Below the pieces are notes generated by a model. The model saw only the letters and a program-made list of their open reading frames with translations. It searched no databases and was not told where the DNA came from. Positions 43,458 to 54,462 of a DNA stretch of 64,000 nt are shown in pieces. The translations under genes and the position numbers were made by a program. The stretch's first letter is position 1. Each line of letters opens with the position of its first letter. This DNA comes from Pseudomonadota bacterium (GTDB lineage Bacteria; Pseudomonadota; Gammaproteobacteria; Burkholderiales; Burkholderiaceae_C), in contig JAJZUZ010000002.1 in NCBI GenBank assembly GCA_021845965.1, forward strand, positions 1 to 64,000. Reading direction: 5' to 3'.

Positions 43458-44675
43458 TTACTTCTTGATGGCGGCGCACTTGCTCTGGGACAGCGGCAGG
43501 AAGGCGTCTTCGCCCTTGACCGTGCCCTTGAGCTTGTAATAGTCCCAGGGGCCCTTGGATTCGGCCGGGCTCTTGACCTGGAACAGGTACATGTCGTGCA
43601 CCATGCGGCCGTCCTCGCGGATCTTGCCGCCCTTGGCGAACATGTCGTTGATCGGCATCTCGTGCATCTTCTTCATCACGGCGGCGGTGTCGTCCGTGCC
43701 GGCGGCCTTGACGGCCTGCAGGTAGTGCATCGTCGCGGAATACACGGAAGCATGGTCCGAGTTCGGCTTGCGGCCGTTCATCTGCTTGCTGTAGCGCTCG
43801 GCCCAGGCGCGGGTCTCGGGGTTCAGGTCCCAGTACCAGCCTTCGGTCAGGTACAGGCCCTGCGCCGTGTTCAGGCCGATGGAATGCACGTCGGTGATCA
43901 GCATCAGCAGCGCGGCCAGGTTCTGCTTCTTGGTCAGGCCGAACTCGGCGGCCGCCTTGACGCTGTTGACCGTGTCCATGCCGGCATTGGCCAGGCCGAT
44001 CACCTTGGCGCCGCTGGACTGGGCCTGCAGCAGGAAGGAGGAGAAGTCGCCCGTGGAGAGCGGGTGGCGCACGGCGCCCAGCACCTTGCCGCCGGCGGCC
44101 TTGACCACCTCGCCGGTGTCCTTCTCCAGCGAGTGGCCGAAGGCGTAGTCGGCGGTCAGGAAGTACCAGGTGTTGCCGCCGTCCTTCACGATGGCCTTGC
44201 CCACCACATTGCTCAGCGCCACGGTGTCCATCAGGTAGTGCACGGCGGTGGCGGGGGAGCAGTCCTCGTTCGTCAGGCGCGCGGTGGCGGCACCGTTGAC
44301 GATGGTGATCTTGTTCTTTTCCTTGCCCAGGGCCTGCACGGTCAGGGCCACGGCAGAGTTGAGGTTTTCCACCGTCATGTCCACGCCGTCACGGTCGAAC
44401 CACTGCTGGGTGACGTTCTTGGCGATATCGGGCTTGTTCTGGTGGTCGGCGTTGAGCACCTCGATCGGCTTGCCGAACATCTTGCCGCCGAAGTCCTGCA
44501 CGGCCATCTTGGCGGCCACCAGGGCGCCCTGGCCGCCGTAGTCGGCATAGACGCCCGACATGTCGGTCAGCACGCCGATCTTGACGGCGTCGCCCGAGAG
44601 TTTCTGGGCTTGCGCCAGGCCGAAGCTGCCGGCCAGCGTAGCCGCGACAGCGGCGGCGATGAGTTTGCGTTTCAT
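43458..44675 (-). CDS. livJ: Periplasmic binding protein of the liv operon (LivJ-type)
   Basis: This 405-residue Peripla_BP_6 receptor has a clear Sec signal peptide (KLIAAAVAATLAGSFGLAQAQ). GVLTDMSGVYADYGGQG starts the ligand pocket and WYFLTADYAFGHSLEKDT the hinge. It lies between the ATPase genes and the permeases, a common arrangement. The subgroup with VYADYGGQGA resembles receptors used for aromatic or amide ligands rather than leucine, but this is weak inference. Confidence 0.93.
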   Translation of the reverse strand: MKRKLIAAAVAATLAGSFGLAQAQKLSGDAVKIGVLTDMSGVYADYGGQGALVAAKMAVQDFGGKMFGKPIEVLNADHQNKPDIAKNVTQQWFDRDGVDMTVENLNSAVALTVQALGKEKNKITIVNGAATARLTNEDCSPATAVHYLMDTVALSNVVGKAIVKDGGNTWYFLTADYAFGHSLEKDTGEVVKAAGGKVLGAVRHPLSTGDFSSFLLQAQSSGAKVIGLANAGMDTVNSVKAAAEFGLTKKQNLAALLMLITDVHSIGLNTAQGLYLTEGWYWDLNPETRAWAERYSKQMNGRKPNSDHASVYSATMHYLQAVKAAGTDDTAAVMKKMHEMPINDMFAKGGKIREDGRMVHDMYLFQVKSPAESKGPWDYYKLKGTVKGEDAFLPLSQSKCAAIKK

Positions 44676-44714
44676 GGTTTGCTCCTCGTGGTGGGTTTGT
44701 GGTTGGCGGGAAAT

Positions 44715-45422
44715 TCAGACACCCAGATATTCGTTCAGCATGGCCGCCTTGGCGGACAGCTCGTCCTTGCCGACGGTGGCCACGATCTGGCCGTGCTCCA
44801 TCACGTAGTGGCGGTCGGCCAGCGGCGCGGCGAAGCGGAAGTTCTGCTCGACCAGGATCATGGTCTGGCCCTTGGCCTTGAGCGCGCGGATCACGCGGCC
44901 CAGCGTCTGCACGATGACCGGGGCCAGGCCCTCGGTGATCTCGTCCAGCAGCAGCACCTGCGCGCCCGAGCGCAGGATGCGTGCCATGGCCAGCATCTGC
45001 TGCTCGCCGCCGGACAGGCGGGTGCCCGGGCTGTGGCGGCGTTCCTGCAGGTTGGGGAACATCTCGTAGATCTCGTCCAGCGACATGCCGCCGGGCCCCA
45101 CCTTGGGCGGCAGCAGCAGGTTCTCCTCGCAGGAGAGGGTGGAGAAGATGCCGCGTTCTTCCGGGCAGTAGCCCAGGCCGAGGCGGGCGATCTTGTTGGT
45201 GGGCAGGTGCACGGTCTGCTGGCCCATCACCTCGACCGAGCCGCTGCGCCGGCCCGTCAGGCCCAGGATGGCCTTCAGCGTGGTGGTGCGGCCGGCACCG
45301 TTGCGGCCCAGCAGGGTGACCAGTTCGCCTTCGCGTACCTCGAAGTCCACGCCGTGCAGGATGTGCGACTCGCCGTACCAGGCGTGCAGGCCGGCCACCT
45401 TGAGCAAAGTCTTGCCGCTCAT
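44715..45422 (-). CDS. livF: ABC ATPase LivF with Arg in the Walker A lysine position
   Basis: This 235-residue ATPase overlaps the livG stop (ATGA). The Walker A is GRNGAGRTTTLKAI, with R45 (codon CGC, minus strand, 45288-45290) where the invariant lysine normally is. The rest is standard: signature LSGGEQQMLAMAR, Walker B VLLLDEITEGLAP, and the H-loop region ending in MILVEQNFRFAAP. The change appears to be real sequence rather than a frameshift. I have a recollection of LivF relatives with GAGRTT in other betaproteobacteria, so it may be a tolerated natural form. LivG carries the canonical lysine and would form the other half of the dimer. Confidence 0.93.
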   Translation of the reverse strand: MSGKTLLKVAGLHAWYGESHILHGVDFEVREGELVTLLGRNGAGRTTTLKAILGLTGRRSGSVEVMGQQTVHLPTNKIARLGLGYCPEERGIFSTLSCEENLLLPPKVGPGGMSLDEIYEMFPNLQERRHSPGTRLSGGEQQMLAMARILRSGAQVLLLDEITEGLAPVIVQTLGRVIRALKAKGQTMILVEQNFRFAAPLADRHYVMEHGQIVATVGKDELSAKAAMLNEYLGV

Positions 45423-46183
45423 GCGTGCTGCTCCTCGCTGGAGCCCACATAGGCTTCGAGCACGCGCGGATCCTTGGACACCTGCGCGTACGGCCCCTCG
45501 GCCAGCACGCTGCCGCGCGCCAGCACGGTGATGGTGTCGCACAGGTTGGAGATCACGCTCATGTTGTGTTCCACCATCAGCACCGTGCGGTTGGCGGCCA
45601 CCTTGCGGATCAGCTCCACCACGCGGCCCACGTCCTCGTGGCCCATGCCCTGCGTGGGTTCGTCCAGCAGCATCAGCTCCGGCTCCAGCGCCAGGGTGGT
45701 GGCAATCTCCAGCGCGCGTTTGCGGCCGTAGGGCAGCTCCACCGTCTTGGTCTGCGCGAAGGAGGCCAGGTCCACCGATTCCAGCAGCGCCATGGCCTGG
45801 TCGTTCAGGGTGTACAGCGTGGACTCGGGTTTCCAGAAGTGAAAGCTCGTGCCCAGCTTGCGCTGCAGGCCCACGCGCACGTTCTCCAGCACGGTCAGGT
45901 GCGGGAACACGGCCGAGATCTGGAACGAGCGCACCAGGCCGGCGCGCGCCACCGCGGCCGGCGCCGTGTAGGTGATGTCTTCGCCCTTGTAGAGGATCTG
46001 GCCCGAGGTGGGCGGCAGGAACTTGGTCAGCAGGTTGAAGACGGTGGTCTTGCCGGCGCCGTTGGGGCCGATCAGCGCGTGGATGGAGCCGCGTTTGACC
46101 TTCAGGTTGACGTGGTCTACCGCGACGAAGCCCTTGAATTCGCGGGTGAGCTCGCGCGTTTCGAGAATGATGTCTGCACTCAT
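45419..46183 (-). CDS. livG: Branched-chain amino-acid-type ABC ATPase (LivG)
   Basis: This 254-residue ATPase is the first gene of the minus-strand liv operon. It has the canonical Walker A GPNGAGKTTVFNLL, VRSFQISAVFPHLTVLENV (the Q-loop region), the LivG-type signature ELPYGRKRALEIATTLA in place of LSGGQ, Walker B LMLLDEPTQGMG, and MVEHNMSVI for the H-loop. The TREFKGFVAVDHVNLKV start is typical of LivG. The next gene overlaps it by four bases. Confidence 0.95.
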   Translation of the reverse strand: MSADIILETRELTREFKGFVAVDHVNLKVKRGSIHALIGPNGAGKTTVFNLLTKFLPPTSGQILYKGEDITYTAPAAVARAGLVRSFQISAVFPHLTVLENVRVGLQRKLGTSFHFWKPESTLYTLNDQAMALLESVDLASFAQTKTVELPYGRKRALEIATTLALEPELMLLDEPTQGMGHEDVGRVVELIRKVAANRTVLMVEHNMSVISNLCDTITVLARGSVLAEGPYAQVSKDPRVLEAYVGSSEEQHA

Positions 46184-46457
46184 GTGGCGGGGCCTGGGCC
46201 CTGTCTCCGATTCTTCTCACCAGGTCACCATGGACCCGATGCTATTCACACACACGGATGGTAGCCCCCGCCTTCCGGCGCGAGCATGAGGGATTCCCCT
46301 CGCTCACCGCCGGGTGGAAGCAGTTTTTACCCGTGCGGCGTAAGTAGATTCCACAGTGGCGCCACCTCCGGCGCGCCATTCCCGGCGGCAGAGCTGGTCG
46401 CGCGGCACGGGCCGCTCCTGGCGCTGCAGGCCGAAGGCCCGGTGCCGCAGCGTAGGC

Positions 46458-47702
46458 TCAATGCCTGGCGTGCCGGCGGTGATACGTCAACGCGAACAAG
46501 ACCGCGCCAAAACCTGACGCCGCCCCCATCCCCAGCGCCCAGCGCGGGCCCCAGGTGTCGGCCACCCAGCCCACCAGCGGCGCGCCCAGCGGCGTGCAGC
46601 CCAGGAAGATGGCCATGTAGATCGCCATCACGCGCCCGCGCATGGCGGGCTGCGTGCGCAGCTGCACCAGGCTGTTGGTGGAGGTGGTGAAGGTCTGCGC
46701 GCTGGCACCCATGGCCACCAGCGCGGCGCCGAAGGTCCAGGCGTTGGGCATCAGCGCCGCCAGCGTGCAGGCCAGGCCGAAGGCCAGCGCGCTCAGGGCC
46801 AGCAGCGCCACGCGCGGTGACTCGCGCCGCGCCGACAGCAGGGCGCCGAAAACCGAGCCCAGCGCCATGGTGGACGAGAGCGCGCCATACAGGTGCGGCC
46901 CGCCGTGAAATTCCGTGACCGACATGGTGGAGATGAAGATCGGAAAGTTCAGGCCGTAGGTGCCCACCAGGAAGAGCATGGTCAGCGCAATCACCAGGTC
47001 CGGCCGCTGCCGCACATACCGCAGGCCGTCCAGCATGCCCGCGCCGGACACCGGTGCCTTGGGCAGGTGGCGCAGTTCACTCGCGCGCATCTTCAGCAGC
47101 GCCGCCAGCACGGCCACGAAGCTCAGCGCGTTGACGAAGAACAGCCAGCCCGTACCGATGGCGGCAATGACGACGCCCGCCACCGCCGGGCCGATCAGCT
47201 GCGCGCTGTTGAACAGCGTGGAGTTCAGCGCCACGGCATTCGGCAGGTCCTCGTCGCCCACCAGCTCGGCCGCGAAGATCTGGCGCACCGGCGCATCAAA
47301 GGCGGCGATGCAGCCCATCAACCCCGCGAACAGATACACGTGCCAGAGCGTGACCCAGCCCGTGACCACCAGCAGCCCCAGGCCCAGCGCCGTGCCCGCC
47401 AGCGCGGACTGCGTGACGAGCAGGATCTTGCGCCGGTCCACCCGGTCGGCCAGGCGACCGGCCCAGGGCATGAGAGCGATGGGCGGGCCGAACTGCAGCG
47501 ACATGACGATGCCCACGGCCGCGCCACTGTGGTTGGTGAGCTGCGTGAGCACCAGCCAGTCCTGCGCAATGCGCTGCATCCACGTGCCCACGTTGGAGAT
47601 GAAAGCACCCGCGGCCCAGAGGCGGTAGTTGTAGCGGCGCAGCGAGCGGAAGGTCTTGCTCAGGAAGCCGCCGGAGTGCGGGGTGGGGGCGGTGGAGGGC
47701 AT
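46458..47702 (-). CDS. MFS transporter (MFS_3 / EntS-like)
   Basis: This 414-residue inner-membrane protein has 12 predicted helices. FRSLRRYNYRLWAAGAFISNVGTWMQ is the N-terminal motif of the MFS_3 group, and AGRLADRVDRRKILLVTQSA is the loop 2-3 MFS signature. These proteins are usually drug or siderophore exporters. The substrate is unknown. It has its own leader (about 270 bases separate it from the liv operon) and diverges from the CoiA-like gene. Confidence 0.88.
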   Translation of the reverse strand: MPSTAPTPHSGGFLSKTFRSLRRYNYRLWAAGAFISNVGTWMQRIAQDWLVLTQLTNHSGAAVGIVMSLQFGPPIALMPWAGRLADRVDRRKILLVTQSALAGTALGLGLLVVTGWVTLWHVYLFAGLMGCIAAFDAPVRQIFAAELVGDEDLPNAVALNSTLFNSAQLIGPAVAGVVIAAIGTGWLFFVNALSFVAVLAALLKMRASELRHLPKAPVSGAGMLDGLRYVRQRPDLVIALTMLFLVGTYGLNFPIFISTMSVTEFHGGPHLYGALSSTMALGSVFGALLSARRESPRVALLALSALAFGLACTLAALMPNAWTFGAALVAMGASAQTFTTSTNSLVQLRTQPAMRGRVMAIYMAIFLGCTPLGAPLVGWVADTWGPRWALGMGAASGFGAVLFALTYHRRHARH

Positions 47703-48004
47703 GGCGGGTGTGGGTCGGCTGTACAGGACGCCGTGACATCGCAGGTCACCCTGTCACCCGGTCGTGGCGCCGGGTTGCCGAGATCTTAGGTTGCCGATGT
47801 AAAGCCTTGCAGGCCAAATGGCAAAGTTGATGAGCGCGTGGCGCAAGGAGGCAATTGAGTATGTGACCTGTGGAGCTTCAGAGACGGTTCTCGCCCCATT
47901 GCAGACGGTCGTTGGGGATTAAAGCGGAGGCTCGATGTTGGAGTTCAATCGTCGACGCTGAGGGGGCGTGGACTTGGACGGGCCAAGGTGGCATTATCGC
48001 GAAC

Positions 48005-49078
48005 GTGCCACTACGAGCAGTTTGCGATTCAGGGAGCAGCATCCAGGCCTTCGAGCTGGATGCGGCGCAATGGCAAGAGCTCAAGGGAAGCTACCGCAAG
48101 CTCGGACTGCGAATGCACTGCTGTAGCAAGCCGGCCATCCCGAAAACCTCCAGGCTCGGTACGTTCTTTTTCGCCCACCAGCGCAAAGGCGACTGCGTAT
48201 CTGTTCCAGAGAGTGCCGAGCACCTGTACTGCAAGCATCTCATCGCCCAAGCCGCCATGACAGCGGGTTGGACGGTGTCAACCGAGTTTCCGGGATCGAC
48301 GCCGGCAGGCGACAAGTGGGAAGCTGACGTCTACTGCACCAAGGGAATAGCGAAGATTGCCCTAGAGATCCAGATGTCGCCTCAGGATCGATTCGAGACC
48401 CAAAGAAGACAGGATCGGTATGAGGCGTCGGGAGTTCGCTGTGCCTGGTTTTTTGGCCCAAAGGGTCTCTCCGGTGCGTCTGAGAATTACTTTTCTCAGA
48501 AGACGCCCGCCTTCGTCCTCAAGGAGATTGAAATTGGCCAAGAACCCCTGGTGGCCAGTCAGGGCGCCCCGCTGGGAGAATTCGTTCGCGCACTATTGAG
48601 TAAGCGCGTCATCTGGCACACCGAGACGGAGGCTGTCACGCATCTGATTGTGTACGTTGAAGATGTCTGTCATCGATGCAAGCGATCTGTGAAACAGATC
48701 TATGAGCATGCCGTAGAAGGGTACGAAGACTTCCTCGATAGAGCGTATACGCCGGCAACACTCTCGACAGCTCTAGAAGGAATTGCGGAGTCGTTCTCGA
48801 ACGGGGAGTTGCTGGCCTTGGGACTCAACAAGATCGGCAGGATCCAGCACATCAAAGGCAAGCCTGCACGCTGGCCCTATCTGAACATCTGTCGGCATTG
48901 CGGCGCACACCAGAGCAACTTCTTTCTTAGCAAGAGAATTCTGGAGGCGATGAAGGCTGTGCCAGGGCAGCCGCTGGATCCTTTCAGTGAGCCACTCTCA
49001 CAAGGACCCTTTGGAGTAGAAAAGCTGCCACGAATACATAAGGGGAAGTCGTATTGGAAGCTGCTACGAGAAGAGTGA
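48005..49078 (+). CDS. CoiA-like nuclease-fold protein with zinc-binding pairs
   Basis: The frame is open from 47870, but the protein probably starts at the GTG at 48005 (VPLRAVCDSGSSIQAF), giving 357 residues. GTFFFAHQRKGDC, ESAEHLYCKHLIAQAAM and DKWEADVYCTKGIAKI followed by ALEIQMSPQDRFETQRRQDR match the competence protein CoiA family. Those parts carry the histidine/lysine segment, then the Asp and Glu-x-Gln of a PD-(D/E)xK-type nuclease core. Two CxxC pairs (VCHRC and ICRHC) in the second half suggest a zinc site. The gene is lower in GC than its neighbours and stands alone, both typical of acquired DNA. No ribosome-binding site is obvious. Confidence 0.75.
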   Translation: MPLRAVCDSGSSIQAFELDAAQWQELKGSYRKLGLRMHCCSKPAIPKTSRLGTFFFAHQRKGDCVSVPESAEHLYCKHLIAQAAMTAGWTVSTEFPGSTPAGDKWEADVYCTKGIAKIALEIQMSPQDRFETQRRQDRYEASGVRCAWFFGPKGLSGASENYFSQKTPAFVLKEIEIGQEPLVASQGAPLGEFVRALLSKRVIWHTETEAVTHLIVYVEDVCHRCKRSVKQIYEHAVEGYEDFLDRAYTPATLSTALEGIAESFSNGELLALGLNKIGRIQHIKGKPARWPYLNICRHCGAHQSNFFLSKRILEAMKAVPGQPLDPFSEPLSQGPFGVEKLPRIHKGKSYWKLLREE

Positions 49079-49185
49079 CGTAGGATTTCGGTGATTCAGA
49101 GTGAGCCGCAGCTGCTTAGATGACTGCTTAGCGGCGCGATTGCGAAGGACATCTCCTGGCCGACTACGGCCATCGACACGCAAAC

Positions 49186-49210
49186 AAAAAGCCGCCCGAA
49201 GGCGGCTTTT
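49186..49210. terminator. Bidirectional terminator between the CoiA-like gene and htpG
   Basis: AAAAAGCCGCC-CGAA-GGCGGCTTTT forms a symmetric stem with A and T runs on both sides, so it can stop transcription in both directions between the converging CoiA-like and htpG genes. Confidence 0.9.
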
Positions 49211-49230
49211 GCTTGGTGCGCCGTAGCCAT

Positions 49231-51189
<1,959 letters not shown>

Positions 51190-51292
51190 AGGTTTTCAGA
51201 TCGTGACAAACAGGGCAAGACGGCGCCGGCAGGCGCGGGCAAAACCGGGAATTATGGGCGCCGCCCCGGGTTTCAAGGGCCCGGGATCGGGC

Positions 51293-52198
51293 TCAGAATG
51301 ATTCGTGCGGCGCCAGGTAGCGCCACTGCCCCAGCGGCAGGTTGCCCAGCATCACGCGGCCGATGCGCACGCGCTTGAGGCCCACCACTTTCAGGCCCAC
51401 CAGCTCGCACATGCGGCGGATCTGGCGCTTCTTGCCTTCCTTGAGCACGAAGCGCAGCTGCTCCGGGTTTTCCCATTCGACCTTGGCGGGCTTGAGGGCC
51501 TGGCCGTCCAGGCTCAGACCGTGGCGCAGCTTGGCGAGCAGGGCCGGCGGGAAGATGGCCTGCACGTTGGTGGAGACGGGGGCGCCCTCGTCGATGCGCG
51601 AGAGTTGGCTCGGGGCCGCATCTGCCGCGGCGGTGCCCTGGTAGACCACGCGCACCAGGTATTCCTTCTCCACGGAGGAGTCTTCGCCGATGAGCTGGCG
51701 CGCCACGCGGCCGTCCTGCGTAAGGACCAGCAGACCGGTCGAGTCGATGTCCAGCCGGCCCGAGGGGGCCAGGCCGCGCAACTGGCTGCCGTTGAAGCGC
51801 TGGGGGGATCGGTCTTCGCGCCAGCGGTTCTGCGGCTGAATCAGCACCACGGCGGGTTCGTGCCCGTCCTCGGCCTGGCCGCTGACGTAGCCGATGGGCT
51901 TGTGCAGCAGGATGGTGACCTGCGTGGCCTGCCTGTTCTGAGCCTGCTTGTCGATCTCGATGCGGTCGGTGGGGCTGACCTGCTGGCCCATCTCGGCCAC
52001 CTTGCCGTTGACCTTGACCCAGCCGTTTTCGACCCATTCGTCGGCCTCGCGGCGCGAGCACAGGCCAAGTTCGGCCATGCGCTTGTTGATGCGGCTGGTG
52101 GCGGGGGAGCCGTCAGGCCTGGGCGCGGGGGCGCCCGCGGGACGCGGGGCGCGGCGCAGGGGGCCGGATGGCTTGCCGGGCGGGAAATCGTCCTTCAT
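51293..52198 (-). CDS. rluF: 23S rRNA pseudouridine synthase, RluF-like
   Basis: This 301-residue protein has an S4 RNA-binding domain ([35 protein letters not shown]) and the RsuA/RluB/E/F catalytic domain. The active-site aspartate is in [13 protein letters not shown], and [20 protein letters not shown] is the family C-terminal motif. The S4 segment looks more like RluF (position 2604) than RluB. The first 35 residues are a Pro/Arg-rich extension. It follows the cytochrome gene on the same strand with a 34-base gap. Confidence 0.85.
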   Translation of the reverse strand: MKDDFPPGKPSGPLRRAPRPAGAPAPRPDGSPATSRINKRMAELGLCSRREADEWVENGWVKVNGKVAEMGQQVSPTDRIEIDKQAQNRQATQVTILLHKPIGYVSGQAEDGHEPAVVLIQPQNRWREDRSPQRFNGSQLRGLAPSGRLDIDSTGLLVLTQDGRVARQLIGEDSSVEKEYLVRVVYQGTAAADAAPSQLSRIDEGAPVSTNVQAIFPPALLAKLRHGLSLDGQALKPAKVEWENPEQLRFVLKEGKKRQIRRMCELVGLKVVGLKRVRIGRVMLGNLPLGQWRYLAPHESF

Positions 52199-52232
52199 GG
52201 GGCAGCCATTCTAGGCGCCCGCCCGCGCCGTG

Positions 52233-52829
52233 CTACTTCCAGGCGTTGGCCAGGAAGTGCGCGAGGTCGTCCAGGTGCTCGTCCTTCAGGCCGTACAAGG
52301 CGTTGGTCATGACGGTGTCGCGCCCGGGGCCGGGGTGGTCGCGGTACTCCTCCATCACGGTGCGCAGGAAGCGCTCATGCTGGCCGGCCAGGCGCGGGAT
52401 CTGGTCGCGTCCTTTGTAGTCGGGCAGGTGGCAGGTGCCGCACAGCATGCTGTGCGCCAGCGCGCGGCCGCGCTCGAAGCGCTCGGCGTCCACGGCGCCG
52501 ACCGGCGGGGTGGGGGTCTGCGCCGAGAAATATTGCGCCAGCACGATGAGGTCGGCATCCGTCAGGCCGTCGAGCGAGCCCTTCATCTGCGGGATGTCGC
52601 GCAGGCCCTCGCGGATCAGCACCAGCTGGTTTTCCAGGAAGGTCCGGGGCTGGCCGGCCAGTGCGGGAATGCGCGGGTTGGTCGAATTGCCCTGCGGGCC
52701 GTGGCAGGCCTGGCACAGCTCGAGCCGCTGTGGCTGCTGGGCCGGTGCGCTGGCCATGCCCAGCAGCAGGCCGGCGGCAGCCAGCGCCTTGCAGAACGGG
52801 GCAGGGACGGGAAGAGGTCGGAGCGGCAT
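52233..52829 (-). CDS. Diheme cytochrome c (cytochrome c4-like)
   Basis: This 198-residue periplasmic protein has a signal peptide (ALAAAGLLLGMASAPAQ) and two haem sites: CQACH at about 39-43 and CGTCH near 131. The two halves look like tandem class I cytochromes, as in cytochrome c4, with IPALAGQ and IPRLAGQ repeated after each haem. It lies 61 bases after the sugar dehydrogenase stop on the same strand and is a good candidate for its electron acceptor. A strong hairpin separates the two. Confidence 0.9.
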   Translation of the reverse strand: MPLRPLPVPAPFCKALAAAGLLLGMASAPAQQPQRLELCQACHGPQGNSTNPRIPALAGQPRTFLENQLVLIREGLRDIPQMKGSLDGLTDADLIVLAQYFSAQTPTPPVGAVDAERFERGRALAHSMLCGTCHLPDYKGRDQIPRLAGQHERFLRTVMEEYRDHPGPGRDTVMTNALYGLKDEHLDDLAHFLANAWK

Positions 52830-52840
52830 GGAAGCTGGCC

Positions 52841-52874
52841 TTGAAAAGAAAGCAGGGCCGCAAGCGGCCCTGCT
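52841..52874 (-). terminator. Hairpin between minus-strand sugar dehydrogenase and cytochrome
   Basis: On the minus strand AGCAGGGCCGC-TT-GCGGCCCTGCT forms an 11-pair stem followed by TTCTTTTC. It should end most transcripts from the dehydrogenase gene and leave only part reaching the cytochrome. Confidence 0.75.
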
Positions 52875-52890
52875 GTGTGGACCGGCCCGC

Positions 52891-54165
52891 TCAGGGGCGC
52901 GAGTAGGAGATCCGGTAGATGGCGCCGGTCTGCTCGTCGGAAACGAGCAGTGCGCCGTCGGGCATCTGCAGGAAGTAGGTCGGACGGCCCCAGAAGGTGT
53001 TGGCCTTGGGGTCGGCGAAGCCGGTGATGAAGGGGGTGACCTTGGCGTTCGTGCCGTCGGCATTGGCGTGCACGACGACGATGTCGTAACCGTTCTTCAC
53101 GGTGCGGTTCCAGGAGCCCTTGCGTGCCACGAAGAGGGCATTCTTGTACTCGGCCGGGAACATGCTGCCGGTGTAGAACTGCACCCCCATATTGGCGGCG
53201 TGCGCGCCCATGGTGGTGACGGGCAGGGTCACACCGCCGCAGGCGTTGGCCTTCTTGATGTCCGGATCCGGGATGCCCTGCGCGTGGCAGTAGGGGAAGC
53301 CGAAGAACTGGCCCGGGCGGCCCAGGCGGTTGAGTTCGTCTTCAGGCATGTTGTCGCCCAGCCAGTCGCGGCCATGGTCGGTGAACCACAGCTCCTTGGT
53401 CACGGGGTGGAAGTCGAAGCCCTGGGTGTTGCGCACACCGGTGGCGATCACTTCCATCTCCGAGCCATCGGGCGTGTAGCGGCGGATCTGCGCGTACTCG
53501 CCGGTCGGCGGCACGCAGATGTTGCACGGCGCGCCGAAGGGCACGTAGAGCATGCCGTCCGGACCGAAGCGCAGGTACTTCCAGTTGTGGTGCTGCAGCG
53601 GCGGCAGCTTGAAGTTGGCCGTCAGGTCGACCGGGGCCACATTGGGGCTGGACTCGATGCCGTCAAAGCGGAGCACCTTGTCAATGGCCATCACGTACAG
53701 CGAGCCCTGGTGGATGGTGGCGGCCGGCTGGTTGAGCCGGTCCACCACGACACGGCTGCTGCGCGAGGTGCCATGGTCGGTGATCTCGTACACGCGGCCC
53801 AGGGCGCGTGTGCCGCCGTAGACCTTGCCGCTGTCGCCGCGCGAGATGGCGCGGATGCCGGGCGTGCCGGTGGACCAGATCTCGATCTTGAAGCCCGGCG
53901 GCAGCTTGAGCTTGCTGAGCGGGATGTCGGACGCGGGTGTCACGGTGTTCTTGCCGGCCAGCGGGGCCAGGGTGGAGTCGGCCATGCTGGCCGGGCGGCC
54001 TTGCTGCCAGGCCGGCGCCTGCGGGGCTGGTGTGGCCGCAGCCGCGGCCGGGGCCGCCGCTGTGGCGGGCTGGGCCGGTGTGGCCTGCGGGGTGGACGGT
54101 TGGCTGGCGCAGCCGGCCAGTGCGGCGGCCAGCAGGGTGCTCACGAGAGTCAGGGAATGGCGCAT
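52891..54165 (-). CDS. PQQ-type sugar/sorbosone dehydrogenase lipoprotein
   Basis: This 424-residue protein has a lipobox (AALAGC) after a signal peptide, then a Pro/Ala-rich linker (about 22-60), then the six-bladed propeller of the sorbosone/aldose dehydrogenase family: LKLPPGFKIEIWSTGTPGIR, YLRFGPDGMLYVPFGAPCN, GVRNTQGFDFHPVTKELWFT, ALFVARKGSWNRT and a C-terminal ALLVSDEQTGAIYRISY. Related enzymes use PQQ in the periplasm. Substrate unknown. It diverges from a paralogue at 54463. Confidence 0.88.
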   Translation of the reverse strand: MRHSLTLVSTLLAAALAGCASQPSTPQATPAQPATAAAPAAAAATPAPQAPAWQQGRPASMADSTLAPLAGKNTVTPASDIPLSKLKLPPGFKIEIWSTGTPGIRAISRGDSGKVYGGTRALGRVYEITDHGTSRSSRVVVDRLNQPAATIHQGSLYVMAIDKVLRFDGIESSPNVAPVDLTANFKLPPLQHHNWKYLRFGPDGMLYVPFGAPCNICVPPTGEYAQIRRYTPDGSEMEVIATGVRNTQGFDFHPVTKELWFTDHGRDWLGDNMPEDELNRLGRPGQFFGFPYCHAQGIPDPDIKKANACGGVTLPVTTMGAHAANMGVQFYTGSMFPAEYKNALFVARKGSWNRTVKNGYDIVVVHANADGTNAKVTPFITGFADPKANTFWGRPTYFLQMPDGALLVSDEQTGAIYRISYSRP

Positions 54166-54462
54166 GAAGAGTGTCTCCTCGGTTTAGTTGTATCTGCCAC
54201 GAACGATGCTAGTGCCGCGTGTATCGGGCGCCGCTAGGGTTTCCACCGACGCGGGCCCGGGGTGCAATACAACGCATACATAAGAATGCAGTGATAGAGC
54301 GTGTCGCGGAGTGCTTCAAAAATTGACACTCGATTCGGTGCTTTCCCTAGAGCTCAGTGTGGGTAGTGCATGAAGCCTTGCAAATCGATGCAAAGGTTTG
54401 CCTAATGCGCATTCCAAATTCATTTTGGAAACAGACGAATCAATCGCAGCAGAGGAGCACAA
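54166..54462. promoter_or_regulatory. Divergent promoter region between the two sugar dehydrogenases
   Basis: These 297 bases drive both divergent dehydrogenase units. The part nearest the plus-strand gene is AT-rich for this genome (54262-54310 and 54340-54430). A GAGGAG ribosome-binding site lies at 54452-54457 before the plus-strand start. I cannot assign -35/-10 boxes with confidence, and I see no clear operator. Confidence 0.5.
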
